NCBI GenBank assembly: GCA_028284045.1
Contig: JANQSN010000013.1
Coordinates: forward strand, 20,689 to 84,688
Length of the DNA: 64,000 nucleotides
DNA from: Alphaproteobacteria bacterium
Lineage (GTDB): Bacteria; Pseudomonadota; Alphaproteobacteria; DSM-16000; Inquilinaceae
Reading direction: 5' to 3'
Shown here: piece after piece, positions 26,055 through 35,117 of the stretch
Numbering within the stretch: the first letter of the stretch is position 1
Layout of the letters: each line of letters starts with the position of its first letter
Notes under the pieces: generated by a model
Told to the model about the DNA's origin: nothing
Seen by the model: only the letters and a program-made list of their open reading frames with translations
Database searches by the model: none
Program-made: the position numbers and the translations under genes

Positions 26055-26936
26055 TCAGCCCGCCTCGTCCAGCGCGCGGCGCAGGCTGCCGGCGGCGGCG
26101 GCGAGCAGCGCCGTGGCCCGGTCCGGCGGGACGCCGCGGGCGATCAGTACCGCGGGCTTGACCCGGCCGCCGGCGGCCTGCAGGGCTGTGACCGCGGCAT
26201 CCCCATCGACGCCGGCCAGCCGCTCCACCAACAGCCGGCTGCGCTTCACCAGCTTGGTATTGGTCGCCTCCACCCCGACCATCAGCCCGTCATGCACACC
26301 GCCGAGACGCGCCATCACCGTCGAGGATAGCACGGTCAGCGCGATACGCTGGGCGGTGCCGGCCATCATGCGGGTCGACCCGGCGATCGCCTCCGCCCCG
26401 GTCGCCAAGGCCAAGGGCAGCTCCACCGCGTGCAGCAGCACGGAGGCCGGCACATTGGCGATGCCGACGGTCAGCGCGCCGGCGCGCCGCGCTGTTTCCG
26501 CCGCCGCCAGGGTGTAGGGGGTGGCGCCGCTGGCGCTGACGGCGATCAGCGCGTCGCCGGGGCCGAGGCCGGCCTCGCCGACCGACGCCGCGGCGGCTTC
26601 GCGATCATCCTCCGCTCCCTCTTGCGCGCGCAACAGCGCCGCCTCGCCGCCGGCCATCAGGAAGACCAGCCGGTCGGCCGGCCAGCCGAAGGTGGGCGTC
26701 AGCTCCGCCCCGTCCTGCACCGCCAGCCGGCCAGAGGTCCCCGCGCCGGCATAGGCAAGCCGCCCACCGGTCGAAAGCCGCTCGGCCAGGGCGTCGGCGA
26801 TGGCGCCGATCGCCGACGCCTGGTTCAGCGCCACGGCGGCCGCGGCGGCCTGGCCCTCCAGCAGATGCCGCGCGATCTCCGCCGCCGGCCAGGTGTCCAG
26901 CCCGCGGCTGCGCGGCGACCAGTCTTCCGTCGACAT
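26055..26936 (-). CDS. murQ: N-acetylmuramic acid 6-phosphate etherase MurQ
   Basis: The 293-residue SIS-domain enzyme cleaves the lactyl ether of MurNAc-6-phosphate to give GlcNAc-6-phosphate and lactate. Signatures are YAGAGTSGRLAVQDGAELTP, with the catalytic Glu, ISASGATPYTL-like VSASGATPYTL, and AGSTRMMAGTAQRIALT. The start at ATG 26936 (MSTEDWSPRSRGLDTW) matches the family. The frame is open further upstream but overlaps the transporter gene. It follows the LysE-type gene by 14 bases on the same strand. AnmK upstream and NagA downstream in the pathway are encoded within 3 kb. Confidence 0.95.
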   Translation of the reverse strand: MSTEDWSPRSRGLDTWPAAEIARHLLEGQAAAAAVALNQASAIGAIADALAERLSTGGRLAYAGAGTSGRLAVQDGAELTPTFGWPADRLVFLMAGGEAALLRAQEGAEDDREAAAASVGEAGLGPGDALIAVSASGATPYTLAAAETARRAGALTVGIANVPASVLLHAVELPLALATGAEAIAGSTRMMAGTAQRIALTVLSSTVMARLGGVHDGLMVGVEATNTKLVKRSRLLVERLAGVDGDAAVTALQAAGGRVKPAVLIARGVPPDRATALLAAAAGSLRRALDEAG

Positions 26937-26950
26937 CGCCGCGCCGCCCG

Positions 26951-27580
26951 CTAGCGATCCGTCGCCAGCCGCAGCCCGAGCGCGCAGAACAGCGACCCGG
27001 CGGCGACATCCAACGCGCGGCGTGCCCGGCCCAACACGGTCGCCACCGGCCGGAGATGGACCAAGCAGGCGACCAACGCATACCAGCCGCCGGCGATCAC
27101 CACGACGGCGGCGACGACCAGCGCCTGGAACCAGAGGGGCGCGGCGGGCGGCAGGGCGGCGGCGAACAGGCTGGTGAAGAAGACGGCCGCCTTGGGGTTG
27201 GCGAGATCGACGATCAAGCCGCGGCGGAACGCTTGGCCGGCGGTCATCGCCGCCCGCGCCACCGGCGGATCGCCGGCGCCCGATCGCCAGGTCGAGACGA
27301 TCAGAATGAGGCCGATGGTCATCAGGAAGACCGCACCGGCGACCTTCACGATCTGATAGAGCCAACCCGCGGTCTGGAACAGAAGGCTGAGGCCGGTCAG
27401 GCTCGCGGTCGCCCAGATCGCCGTGCCGACCGTGATGCCGGCAACGACCATCAGCGCCCGCCCCCGGCCTTGCGTCGCCGCGGTGTAGCTGGTCGCCAGG
27501 AAGTTCGGCCCCGGGCTCAGCACCGTCACACTCCAGACGCCGAGCACGGCGACCAGGCTGGTCCAAAGGCTTAGGGTCAT
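26951..27580 (-). CDS. LysE/RhtB family exporter
   Basis: The 209-residue membrane protein has about six hydrophobic segments and the N-terminal LysE-family signature SPGPNFLATSYTAATQGRGRA. A second typical stretch is GLIVDLANPKAAVFFTSLF. Members export amino acids or related metabolites. The ATG at 27580 is preceded by GGAGAGGCCG, a good ribosome binding site, which rules out the longer frame to 27622. It is the first gene of a pair with murQ and divergent from nagA. The substrate cannot be read from sequence. Confidence 0.9.
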   Translation of the reverse strand: MTLSLWTSLVAVLGVWSVTVLSPGPNFLATSYTAATQGRGRALMVVAGITVGTAIWATASLTGLSLLFQTAGWLYQIVKVAGAVFLMTIGLILIVSTWRSGAGDPPVARAAMTAGQAFRRGLIVDLANPKAAVFFTSLFAAALPPAAPLWFQALVVAAVVVIAGGWYALVACLVHLRPVATVLGRARRALDVAAGSLFCALGLRLATDR

Positions 27581-27709
27581 CGGCCTCTCCGCGCACAGGC
27601 GAGGGTTGCGGGGCGCGCGCACCGGCGTTCTTGCGCCGTGCCGGCCCGGCGATCAAGCATGGCGCACGCCCGACCCGCCGCCCACCCGCGCACAGGACCG
27701 TCACGAGCG

Positions 27710-28852
27710 ATGATCGAGACCCTGATCGGCCCCCGCGTCTTCGATGGGCAGCGCCTGCTGCCCGCCGGCACGGGGGTCGCGCTGTTGGGCGGCAAGATCG
27801 CCGCGGTCGGCGCCCCGCCGCCGGATAGTCGAACAGTCAGGCTGGACGGCGGCGTGCTGGCCCCCGGCTTCATCGACCTTCAGGTCAACGGCGGCGGCGG
27901 CATGCTGTTCAACGATGCGCCCACGGCCGAGGCCGCAGCCCGGATCGCCGCCGCCCACCGGCGCTTCGGCACCACGAGCCTGCTGGCGACGCTGATCAGC
28001 GACGACGCAACGACGACGGAGGCCGCCATCGGCGCGGTGGAAGCCGCGCTCGCCGCCGGCGCGCCCGGCGTGCTGGGCCTGCATCTGGAGGGGCCGTTCC
28101 TCGACACCGCCCGCCGCGGCGTCCACCTGGCCGACCGGCTGCGCGGCACGGACGCCGGCCTGGTGGACCGGCTCTGCGCCGCGCGCATCGGCTGCCGGCT
28201 GATCACCGTCTCGCCCAACCAGGTGCCACCCGCCGTGATCGGCGCGCTGACCGAGGCCGGCGTGACCGTCGCGCTCGGCCATACGGAGGCCGACTACGAC
28301 ACCGCCGTCGCCGCGTTCGACGCCGGCGCCCGCGGCGTCACCCATCTGTTCAACGCGATGTCGCAACTGGGCTCGCGGGAACCGGGGATGGTCGGCGCGG
28401 CGCTCGACCGCGACGACGTGTGGTGCGGGCTGATCGTCGATGGCCACCATGTCCACCCGGCATCGCTGCGCCTGGCGGTCCGCGCCAAGCCGGCGGGGGG
28501 CGCCTTGCTGGTCACCGACGCCATGCCGCCGGTGGGCGCCGCGGAGGGCGGCGGGTTCACGCTGCAGGGCGAGACGATCGGCGTGGTCGATGGCGTGTGC
28601 CGCGCGGCGGACGGACGGCTTGCCGGCTCGGCCCTGGATATGGCGACCGGCGTGGCCAACCTGGTCCGGCGGGTCGGGCTGCCGCTGGAGGAGGCGTTGC
28701 GTATGGCCTCCCGCTACCCCGCGGCGGCCATCGGCCTTGCCGACAGCCATGGCCGGCTGACCCCGGGCATGGCGGCCGACTTGGTCTGGCTCGACGACGA
28801 TCTTGCCGTCCGCGCCACCTGGATCGCCGGCGCGGGCGAGTTCTACGACTGA
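27710..28852 (+). CDS. nagA: N-acetylglucosamine-6-phosphate deacetylase NagA
   Basis: The 380-residue amidohydrolase converts GlcNAc-6-phosphate to glucosamine-6-phosphate, the step after MurQ. Metal and catalytic motifs are in the expected order: GFIDLQVNGGGG, HLEGPFLD, ALGHTEADYD, THLFNAMS, VDGHHVHP and LVTDAMPPVG with the catalytic Asp. The start at ATG 27710 (MIETLIGPRVFDG) was preferred, because the 24 residues encoded upstream are Arg/Pro-rich and run over the LysE promoter region. The 3' end overlaps the convergent lipoprotein gene by 10 bases. Confidence 0.95.
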   Translation: MIETLIGPRVFDGQRLLPAGTGVALLGGKIAAVGAPPPDSRTVRLDGGVLAPGFIDLQVNGGGGMLFNDAPTAEAAARIAAAHRRFGTTSLLATLISDDATTTEAAIGAVEAALAAGAPGVLGLHLEGPFLDTARRGVHLADRLRGTDAGLVDRLCAARIGCRLITVSPNQVPPAVIGALTEAGVTVALGHTEADYDTAVAAFDAGARGVTHLFNAMSQLGSREPGMVGAALDRDDVWCGLIVDGHHVHPASLRLAVRAKPAGGALLVTDAMPPVGAAEGGGFTLQGETIGVVDGVCRAADGRLAGSALDMATGVANLVRRVGLPLEEALRMASRYPAAAIGLADSHGRLTPGMAADLVWLDDDLAVRATWIAGAGEFYD

Positions 28853-29904
28853 GGCGGCGGCCGGGCGGAGACGATGGCCGCCTCCCCCGGCGCCAGCACC
28901 AGCGCGTCGACCGGCACCGCGCGCACGCGGATATCCGCCGCCCCATCGGGGCCGATCCGCCCGCTGCCCTCGGCCAGGAGCCGCCAGGCCGGCCGCGGCA
29001 GGCCCTGCACCGGGCGGGCCGGCATCGCCGCCTCGCCCGGCGGCCGGACCAGAACCGTGACGTCGGCGAAGCGGCGCCGGTAGATCCCGTCGCCGCCGCT
29101 GTCCAGGGCGTCGATCTCGCGGGCCAGCGGTGCGTATTGCAGGGGCATCGGGACCGCCAAGGCCGGCGGATAGGCGGGCGCCACCGGCGCCGGCAGGGCA
29201 AGATAGGTAGTCTGACCGCGCACCAGCAGATAGCTCGCCACCGCGAATCCGAGATCCGCCGACGCCTCGGCAGCGACATCCAGCACCACCGCCTGGCCGC
29301 GCCGGGCGGCCGCCAACGCCTGGTTCATCTGGCGCCGCCACAGATCGCCGTCATGCGGTCGGCCGGTCGCATCCAGCGCGAAGCCGGCAATGCGGATACC
29401 GTCGGCGCCCGCCACCGTCCCCGCCCCCGCCGGCGCCAGGGTCAGCCGGTCGAGCGCCCAGAAGCCCGGGCGCGCCGCCCGCGCCGCGGCCAGTTGCGGC
29501 GGCGTCAGCGCGCTGGCGCCGACATGGAAGGGTGCTACCGCCGCGATCGCCGCCGGCGTCGCCGGGGTGGGGCCGGCCAGCACCGACAACACCCCCGCCC
29601 CGCGCGGCCAGCCACGAGCGCCCTCAGGCCGCCGGCTGGCCGGATCGGGCCGACGGCCGAAGGTGACCGGGACCGTCACACCGGTGACCGCGCCGAAGCC
29701 AACCCCGCCGCTGCCGACGGACACGCCGACGGCGCTGCCGGTCACCGGCACCGTGCCGTAGCCGAGGCCGATCCCGCCGCCACCGGTACCCGCCCCGGCG
29801 CCGACGACGCAGCCACCGAGCATCAGCGCCGCCGCCAAAACGAGCGCCAGGGCGCGCCGCGGGTGCGGGGGTGCGCCCGAGAGTCGCAAGTCTGTGTCGG
29901 TCAT
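28843..29904 (-). CDS. Lipoprotein of unknown function
   Basis: The 353-residue protein has a lipoprotein signal peptide (ALALVLAAALMLGGC, lipidated at the Cys). A Gly/Val-rich segment follows (GAGAGTGGGGIGLGYGTVPVTG), of the kind seen near outer-membrane lipoproteins, then a mixed domain with PGFWALDRLTLAPAG and GQAVVLDVAAEASADLGFAVASYLLV. I do not recognise a named family. The start at ATG 29904 (MTDTDLRLSG) was chosen over 30069 because it places the signal peptide near the N-terminus. The gene is convergent with nagA and divergent from the acyl-CoA ligase gene. Confidence 0.72.
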   Translation of the reverse strand: MTDTDLRLSGAPPHPRRALALVLAAALMLGGCVVGAGAGTGGGGIGLGYGTVPVTGSAVGVSVGSGGVGFGAVTGVTVPVTFGRRPDPASRRPEGARGWPRGAGVLSVLAGPTPATPAAIAAVAPFHVGASALTPPQLAAARAARPGFWALDRLTLAPAGAGTVAGADGIRIAGFALDATGRPHDGDLWRRQMNQALAAARRGQAVVLDVAAEASADLGFAVASYLLVRGQTTYLALPAPVAPAYPPALAVPMPLQYAPLAREIDALDSGGDGIYRRRFADVTVLVRPPGEAAMPARPVQGLPRPAWRLLAEGSGRIGPDGAADIRVRAVPVDALVLAPGEAAIVSARPPPQS

Positions 29905-30125
29905 GGCGGCCGGCCGTCTCCCGATCTCGGCCGCGGCCTTGCACACGAGGCCGCCGCGCCGGTTGTCGATCCCGCCCGGCGTCACCATAAAACACCCAAT
30001 CGGGCGGCAATACGGCACCCAATGACCGGCGACCCAAAAGACCGGCATGGTCGACCCCGCGCGATGCACGCGCGTCCCGACCGGCCGATCCGGTTCGCAA
30101 GACGCCTAACGGGAGGCGAAGAGAC

Positions 30126-31850
30126 ATGAGCGAGACCGCCGCGGTCGACGATCGCGAGACCGCACCGGCGCGGCCCTGGCTGGCCGGCTATCCCGAGGGC
30201 GTCGACTGGCATCAGCCCTTGGAACCGCGCACGCTGCCGGCCGTCTTCGAGGATGCCGCCCGGCGCTTCGCCGACCGCCCCGCCTTCGACTTCCTGGGGC
30301 GGCGCCAGACCTACGGGGCCTTGGCCCGCCAGGTCGATGCCACCGCGGCCGGGCTGGTCCGCCTCGGCATCGCCAAGGGCACGCGGGTCGGGCTGATGCT
30401 GCCCAACTCCCCCTTCTACCCGATGGCCTTCTTCGCCGTGCTGAAGGCCGGCGGCGTCGTGGTCAACCTGAACCCGCTGCATGCGCGCGAGCAGCTTCGC
30501 GCCGAGATCGCCGATGCCGGCGTCAGCGTGCTGGTGACGGTCGATCTCGCCGCGCTGTCCGACAAGGCGGTGGCCCTGCTCGACGACGACGGGCCGCTCG
30601 ACACGGTTCTGGTCGGCCGCTTCGCCGGCGCCCTGCCCTGGCTGAAGAGCGTCGCCTTCCAGTTCCTCAAGAGCCGGGAGATCGCCAAGCTGCCGGCCGA
30701 TGCGCGCGTCGTACCGTTCGAGCGGGTGACCGCACCCGGTCCGGCGGTCGACTTCCCGGCGATCGCGCCGGACGACCTGGCGGTGCTGCAGTTCACCGGC
30801 GGCACCACCGGCACGCCCAAGGCGGCGATGCTGAGCCATGCCAACGTCACCATCAACGCCGCCCAGGCGGCCGCCTGGTTCGTCGGCGCGCAACCGGGCG
30901 ACGAGCGGCTGTTGGCCGTGCTGCCCTTCTTCCACGTCTTCGCCATGACCGTCGGCTTCGTCATGGCGGTGGAGCTGGGGGTGGAGATCGTCGCCCTGCC
31001 GCGCTTCGACATCGACCAGGTGATGAAGACCGTCGCCCGGCGCAAGATCACGCTGCTGCCCGGCGTGCCGACCATCTTCAACGCCATCTCCCAGCACCCC
31101 AAGCGCGACCGCTACGACCTGTCCTCGGTGCGGCTGTGCATCTCCGGGGGGGCGGCCCTGCCCCTGGAGGTCAAACAGACCTTCGAGCGGCTGACCGGCT
31201 GCACGCTCTTCGAGGGCTACGGCCTGACGGAGGCCTCGCCGGTGGTGAGCTGCAATCCGGTCAAGGGCAACAACAAGCCCGGCTCCATCGGCCAGCCGAT
31301 CCCCGGCACCGATATCCGCATCCAGTCCATGGAAGACGCAAGCGTGCTGGGCCTGGGCGAGCGCGGCGAGGTCTGCGTACGCGGCCCCCAGGTGATGCGC
31401 GGCTACTGGAACCGCGAGGAGGAGAACGCCCAGACCCTGGCCGATGGCTGGCTGCGCACCGGCGATGTCGGGGTGATGGACGAAGAGGGCTACGTCTTCA
31501 TCGTCGACCGGATCAAGGACCTGATCATCACCAACGGCTACAACGTCTATCCGCGCACGGTGGAGGAGGCGGTCTACCAGCACCCTGCCATCGCCGAATG
31601 CTGCGTCGCCGGGGTGCCGGATGCGGCACGCGGCGAGGCGGTGAAGGTCTATGCGTCCCTGAAGCCGGGCATCGGCAGCCTGACCTTGGAGGAGCTGCGC
31701 GGCTTCCTGGACGACAAGCTGTCGCCGATCGAGCAGCCGCGCCATCTGGAGGTCCGCGACGTCCTGCCACGCACGCTGATCGGCAAGCTGTCGCGCAAGG
31801 CGCTGAAGGACGAAGAGGCGGCACGCCGCGGCGACGGATCACCGGGCTAG
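30126..31850 (+). CDS. fadD: Long-chain fatty acid-CoA ligase
   Basis: The 574-residue ANL-superfamily enzyme activates fatty acids to acyl-CoA through an acyl-adenylate. The AMP-binding motif is QFTGGTTGTPKAAMLSHANV. Later motifs are FEGYGLTEASPVVSCNP, GWLRTGDVGVMDEEGYVFIVDRIKDLI and the C-terminal Lys segment LIGKLSRKALKDEE. Length and motifs match FadD. The start at ATG 30126 follows GGGAGGCGAAGAGAC. It is not in an evident operon, being flanked by two minus-strand lipoprotein genes. Chain-length specificity cannot be judged. Confidence 0.9.
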   Translation: MSETAAVDDRETAPARPWLAGYPEGVDWHQPLEPRTLPAVFEDAARRFADRPAFDFLGRRQTYGALARQVDATAAGLVRLGIAKGTRVGLMLPNSPFYPMAFFAVLKAGGVVVNLNPLHAREQLRAEIADAGVSVLVTVDLAALSDKAVALLDDDGPLDTVLVGRFAGALPWLKSVAFQFLKSREIAKLPADARVVPFERVTAPGPAVDFPAIAPDDLAVLQFTGGTTGTPKAAMLSHANVTINAAQAAAWFVGAQPGDERLLAVLPFFHVFAMTVGFVMAVELGVEIVALPRFDIDQVMKTVARRKITLLPGVPTIFNAISQHPKRDRYDLSSVRLCISGGAALPLEVKQTFERLTGCTLFEGYGLTEASPVVSCNPVKGNNKPGSIGQPIPGTDIRIQSMEDASVLGLGERGEVCVRGPQVMRGYWNREEENAQTLADGWLRTGDVGVMDEEGYVFIVDRIKDLIITNGYNVYPRTVEEAVYQHPAIAECCVAGVPDAARGEAVKVYASLKPGIGSLTLEELRGFLDDKLSPIEQPRHLEVRDVLPRTLIGKLSRKALKDEEAARRGDGSPG

Positions 31851-31891
31851 GCTATCCTGCATCGGCGGTCATCGTCGGAACCGCGTTCAAG

Positions 31892-32052
31892 CCCTGCCCC
31901 TCGATGGGGAGGGTTGAGTGGGGGTGATCCGCGTCGGTGGAAGCGCCGGATGAAGAAACGCGCTGTCGATGGCGCCAATGGATGGCCGCCGACGGCGGGC
32001 GGCACCATCACCCCCACCCTAACCCTCCCCCATCCAGGGGGAGGGAAACTCC
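31892..32052. repeat. Second inverted pair of GC-rich palindromic repeats
   Basis: The left copy (31892-31930) reads CCCTGCCCCTCGATGGGGAG onward to GGGGGTGATCC. The right copy (about 32006-32050) is the inverse, from ATCACCCCCACCCTAACCC to the hairpin with CATCCAGGGGGAGGG. The arms are close relatives of those at 25815-26003, and the spacer is about 75 bases. It again lies between convergent genes (fadD and a lipoprotein), so a terminator role is plausible. Confidence 0.8.
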
Positions 32053-32067
32053 GAAATTCGAATCAGC

Positions 32068-33294
32068 CTAGCCCAGGGGTGGGCAGCCGGCGGCGTCCAG
32101 GGCCTCCGTGAAGCCCGCCGGATCGATGATCAGCCCCTGCGGCCCCGTGGTCCGGACGATGCGGACCGTCAGCGGCCGGCCGGCGGTCAACGCTTGGCGG
32201 GCGAGGAAGGCCGTCTCCGCATCGCCGACGGCCCAGCCCGACGGCGTCAGGTCGAGGCGCGCCAAGCCGCTGCCCGTCGTCACCACCACCGCCGCCGCGC
32301 CCGCCAAGCCGCCGCGCGGGCGGCTGCCGTCGCCGATCAGGGTCAACCCGTCGGCGTCGAGGCGCAGGCTGTCGAAGGCCGCCCCCACGACCCGGGCGGC
32401 CACCCGGCAGTCCGCCGGCTCGGCCCCCGGCACCGCCCGCCAGGTCATCGCCGGCGGCACCGTCGCTGCCTGCGTCGGCGCGGCGGCGCCGTCCGCCGGC
32501 GCCGGTTGCGGCGTGTCGGTGGTTTCGATCGGCGCGGCCGCCTCGTCGCCTGCCGCCTCATCGGCCGGCGGAGGCTCACCGGAGATTGCGTCCGGCACGT
32601 CCGGGGCCGCCGCTTCGGGCCCCTCGGCTTCGGGCTCTTCAGAGGGGGGCGGCGGGGCCGGCGGCAGCGCGGCGGCATCGCGCGCCGGATCCGCCCGGTC
32701 GGCGACCGGGAACTCGTAGAGCCGCTCCGGCGGCGGTGCGCCGACCGGACGCAGCGAGGCCAAGAAGTTGCGCACCTCGCGGGTCGGATAGCGCGGCTCC
32801 GTCCCCGCCGTCTGCAGCACCAGGATGGATTGCGGCCCCTCGACGATCAGGTACTCGTCGCGCACCCGTCCAAAACTGGTCAACAGGCTGCCGCTGACCC
32901 GCACGGCGGGCCCCGGCGCATCGTCGACCGGGGTGATGACGGCGTCGTCATATTGCTCTGCGTAACCCGGTGCCAGCATCGCCGCGGTCAGGTCCGCCGG
33001 CTCGCGCGGGGCGCATTCCGCGCGGGTCATGAACACCGAGGTGCGCACCGTCGCCTGGGGATGGGCGGTGTCGCCGCTGCGCACCAGGGCGAATTCCGGC
33101 CGGCCGGGGAAGCTGACGGTGAAGTCGCAGAAGGGCGGCGGGAACAGCCCGGCGCGGCCCACAAAGTACTCCTCGCGCGCCTCCCCGCAGGCGGACAGCA
33201 CCCCGCACAGACCCAGTACCGCCAGCGCGGCGCGGCGACGATAGGGCGGGCGCCGCCGCGCGGCGGGCACGGTGACGCGGATCGGGTCGGACAT
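32068..33294 (-). CDS. Lipoprotein with two domains and acidic Pro/Ala linker
   Basis: The 408-residue protein has a basic start, a hydrophobic segment and a lipobox (LGLCGVLSAC with Cys lipidation before GEAREE). The N-terminal domain, about residues 35-205, contains DFTVSFPGRPEFALVRSGD and EYLIVEGPQSILVLQTAGTEPRYP. A low-complexity linker rich in Pro, Ala and Glu follows. A C-terminal domain of about 120 residues starts near MTWRAVPGAEPADCRVA and ends AGFTEALDAAGCPPLG. No family is recognised. The start at ATG 33294 (MSDPIRVTVPAARRR) places the lipobox at the usual distance. It lies downstream of dgcA on the same strand with a 121-base gap, so co-transcription is possible. Confidence 0.72.
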   Translation of the reverse strand: MSDPIRVTVPAARRRPPYRRRAALAVLGLCGVLSACGEAREEYFVGRAGLFPPPFCDFTVSFPGRPEFALVRSGDTAHPQATVRTSVFMTRAECAPREPADLTAAMLAPGYAEQYDDAVITPVDDAPGPAVRVSGSLLTSFGRVRDEYLIVEGPQSILVLQTAGTEPRYPTREVRNFLASLRPVGAPPPERLYEFPVADRADPARDAAALPPAPPPPSEEPEAEGPEAAAPDVPDAISGEPPPADEAAGDEAAAPIETTDTPQPAPADGAAAPTQAATVPPAMTWRAVPGAEPADCRVAARVVGAAFDSLRLDADGLTLIGDGSRPRGGLAGAAAVVVTTGSGLARLDLTPSGWAVGDAETAFLARQALTAGRPLTVRIVRTTGPQGLIIDPAGFTEALDAAGCPPLG

Positions 33295-33415
33295 CCGAGG
33301 GCTCTCAATCCGGTTACGGGAAATCGCGGCGGTCGGGCGACGCGCGGGCGATCTTCGGCATCCGCCCGATGCGGCGCAACCCCGCCGATGCGGCAACCGC
33401 CTCTGCCCGCGCCGA

Positions 33416-34426
33416 TCAGCCCCACAGCGCCGGCGCCGCCGGCTGGATGGTCGATCCCTGAAAGACCAATCCCGGTTCGCGGTCCTGCGCCAGCAGAAGC
33501 GGCCCGTCGAGGTCGACCAGCGCCGCCCCGTCCGCCAGCAGCAAGGCCGGCGCCATCGCGAGCGAGGTTGCGACCATGCAGCCGACCATGATGCCCAGGC
33601 CGCGCGCCTCGGCCGCCGCCTTCAGCGCCAGCGCCTCGGTCAGCCCGCCGGTCTTGTCCAGCTTGATGTTGACGGCGTCGTAGCGCCGGGCCACCCGGTC
33701 GAGGGTCGCCCGGTCGTGCACGCTCTCGTCGGCGACCAAGGCAACCGGCCGGTCGAGGCCCTCCAGATCCGCGTCCTGATCGGCGGGCAGCGGCTGTTCG
33801 ACCATGTCGACGCCCAGCGCCGCCAGCGCCGCCAAGCGGTTGGCCAGCGCGGTGCGGTCGCCCGGGGCCCATCCTTCATTGGCGTCGATCATCAGCCGCG
33901 CGGCCGGCGCGTTGGCGCGCACCGCCCGCACCCGGTCGAGGTCGCCTTCGCCGCCCAGCTTGATCTTCAAGATCGGCCGGTCGGCTTCGGCGCGCGCCGC
34001 CGCCCCCATCGCCTCCGGCGTGTCGAGGCTGATGGTGAAGGCGGTGGTGACGGACCGCGGCGCGGGCAGATCGGCCAGCGCATGGACCGGCTGGCCCGCC
34101 ATCTTCGCCTCCAGGTCCCACAACGCGCAGTCGACGGCGTTGCGCGCGGCGCCGGGCGGCAGCCGGGTCTGCAGGTCGGCGCGGTCCAGGCCGTCGCCGA
34201 CCGCGTCGGCCAGCCGGCGGAGTTGGGCCAAGGTCTCCGCCACGGTTTCGCCATATCGTGCGTACGGCACCGATTCGCCGCGGCCCAGGGCACCGTCGGC
34301 GGTCACCTCGACCACAACCACATGGGCCTGTGTGCGGCTGCCGCGTGAAATCGAAAACCGCCCCTTCAGCGGCCACTTCTCTTCCTGGATGCTGAAAATG
34401 CGCGCCATCAACTTATGGTCATTCAT
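33416..34426 (-). CDS. dgcA: Enolase-superfamily epimerase, N-acetyl-D-glutamate racemase DgcA / dipeptide epimerase
   Basis: The 336-residue enolase-superfamily enzyme has PLKGRFSISRGSRT in the capping domain. The barrel shows ILKIKLGG with the catalytic Lys, MIDANEGW and VEQPL and VADESV with metal ligands, and NIKLDKTGGLTEA with the second Lys. These fit L-Ala-D/L-Glu epimerases and the related DgcA, which racemises N-acetyl-D-glutamate. DgcA is favoured because a DUF1611/DgcN gene lies upstream on the same strand, although 3.1 kb away. The start is ATG 34426, with ATG 34408 (MARIFSIQEEKWPL) also possible. Neither start has a clear ribosome binding site. A peptidoglycan-peptide epimerase role is the alternative and would also fit the nearby recycling genes. 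Confidence 0.82.
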   Translation of the reverse strand: MNDHKLMARIFSIQEEKWPLKGRFSISRGSRTQAHVVVVEVTADGALGRGESVPYARYGETVAETLAQLRRLADAVGDGLDRADLQTRLPPGAARNAVDCALWDLEAKMAGQPVHALADLPAPRSVTTAFTISLDTPEAMGAAARAEADRPILKIKLGGEGDLDRVRAVRANAPAARLMIDANEGWAPGDRTALANRLAALAALGVDMVEQPLPADQDADLEGLDRPVALVADESVHDRATLDRVARRYDAVNIKLDKTGGLTEALALKAAAEARGLGIMVGCMVATSLAMAPALLLADGAALVDLDGPLLLAQDREPGLVFQGSTIQPAAPALWG

Positions 34427-34566
34427 GTTTCGGCGGAGATTGAGCGAGATCGCGACAGTATGATTGCCTTCCTGCCGCAGGACCGCTTTAGTCGATATTC
34501 AATAGGTTACGACATGGGTGTTGTGCAACGGCGCCTGACCGACCGAAGAGAACCGATACAACGGGG

Positions 34567-35013
34567 ATGATGTTCACCATGACCGATCCGTCCGAGCACG
34601 CCGAGGGAAGAACGCGCGCCAAGCGATGGATCATGCGCGACGACGGGCCGCATCCGGTCGACATGCATGTCGGCCAACGGCTGCGCATGCGCCGCACCCT
34701 GTTGGGCATGAGCCAGGAGATGCTGGCGGAGCGGCTGGGCATCTCGTTCCAGCAGCTCCAGAAATACGAGAAGGGCAGCAACCGGTTGAGCGCCAGCCGG
34801 CTGCACGAGTTGGCGCGCATGCTCGACGTGCCGGTCTCCTTCTTCTTCGACGACCTGCCCAGCGACGGCGCCCCGACCGCCCAGCCGCCGACCGATCCAT
34901 TGATCAAGCGAGAAAGCCTTGAGCTGGTCCGTGCCTATTACGACATTCCCGACCCGAAAATTCGCCAACAGTTAGTAGAACTTATTCGGCTTCTCGGCTT
35001 GGACGACGGCTGA
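34567..35013 (+). CDS. PraR-like XRE family transcriptional regulator
   Basis: The 148-residue protein has an XRE helix-turn-helix at about residues 33-88: VGQRLRMRRTLLGMSQEMLAERLGIS then FQQLQKYEKGSNRLSASRL, followed by VPVSFFFDDLP. This is the pattern of PraR and related alphaproteobacterial regulators that control quorum sensing, biofilm or host-interaction genes. The C-terminal tail (RAYYDIPDPKIRQQLVELIRLL) is also typical. The gene is divergent from dgcA, with 140 AT-richer bases between that probably hold both promoters. A GGGG lies just before ATG 34567, and ATG 34570 or 34579 could also serve. Confidence 0.88.
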   Translation: MMFTMTDPSEHAEGRTRAKRWIMRDDGPHPVDMHVGQRLRMRRTLLGMSQEMLAERLGISFQQLQKYEKGSNRLSASRLHELARMLDVPVSFFFDDLPSDGAPTAQPPTDPLIKRESLELVRAYYDIPDPKIRQQLVELIRLLGLDDG

Positions 35014-35117
35014 CGCCGAAAGTTCGCAGACCGACCAGTTTGTCCCTGCCCCGACCCTTCGCTTTCGTGTAGAGAACACATGAGAGCAGAAGAACAAGAA
35101 GGGAGGGGCGGTCGGTC

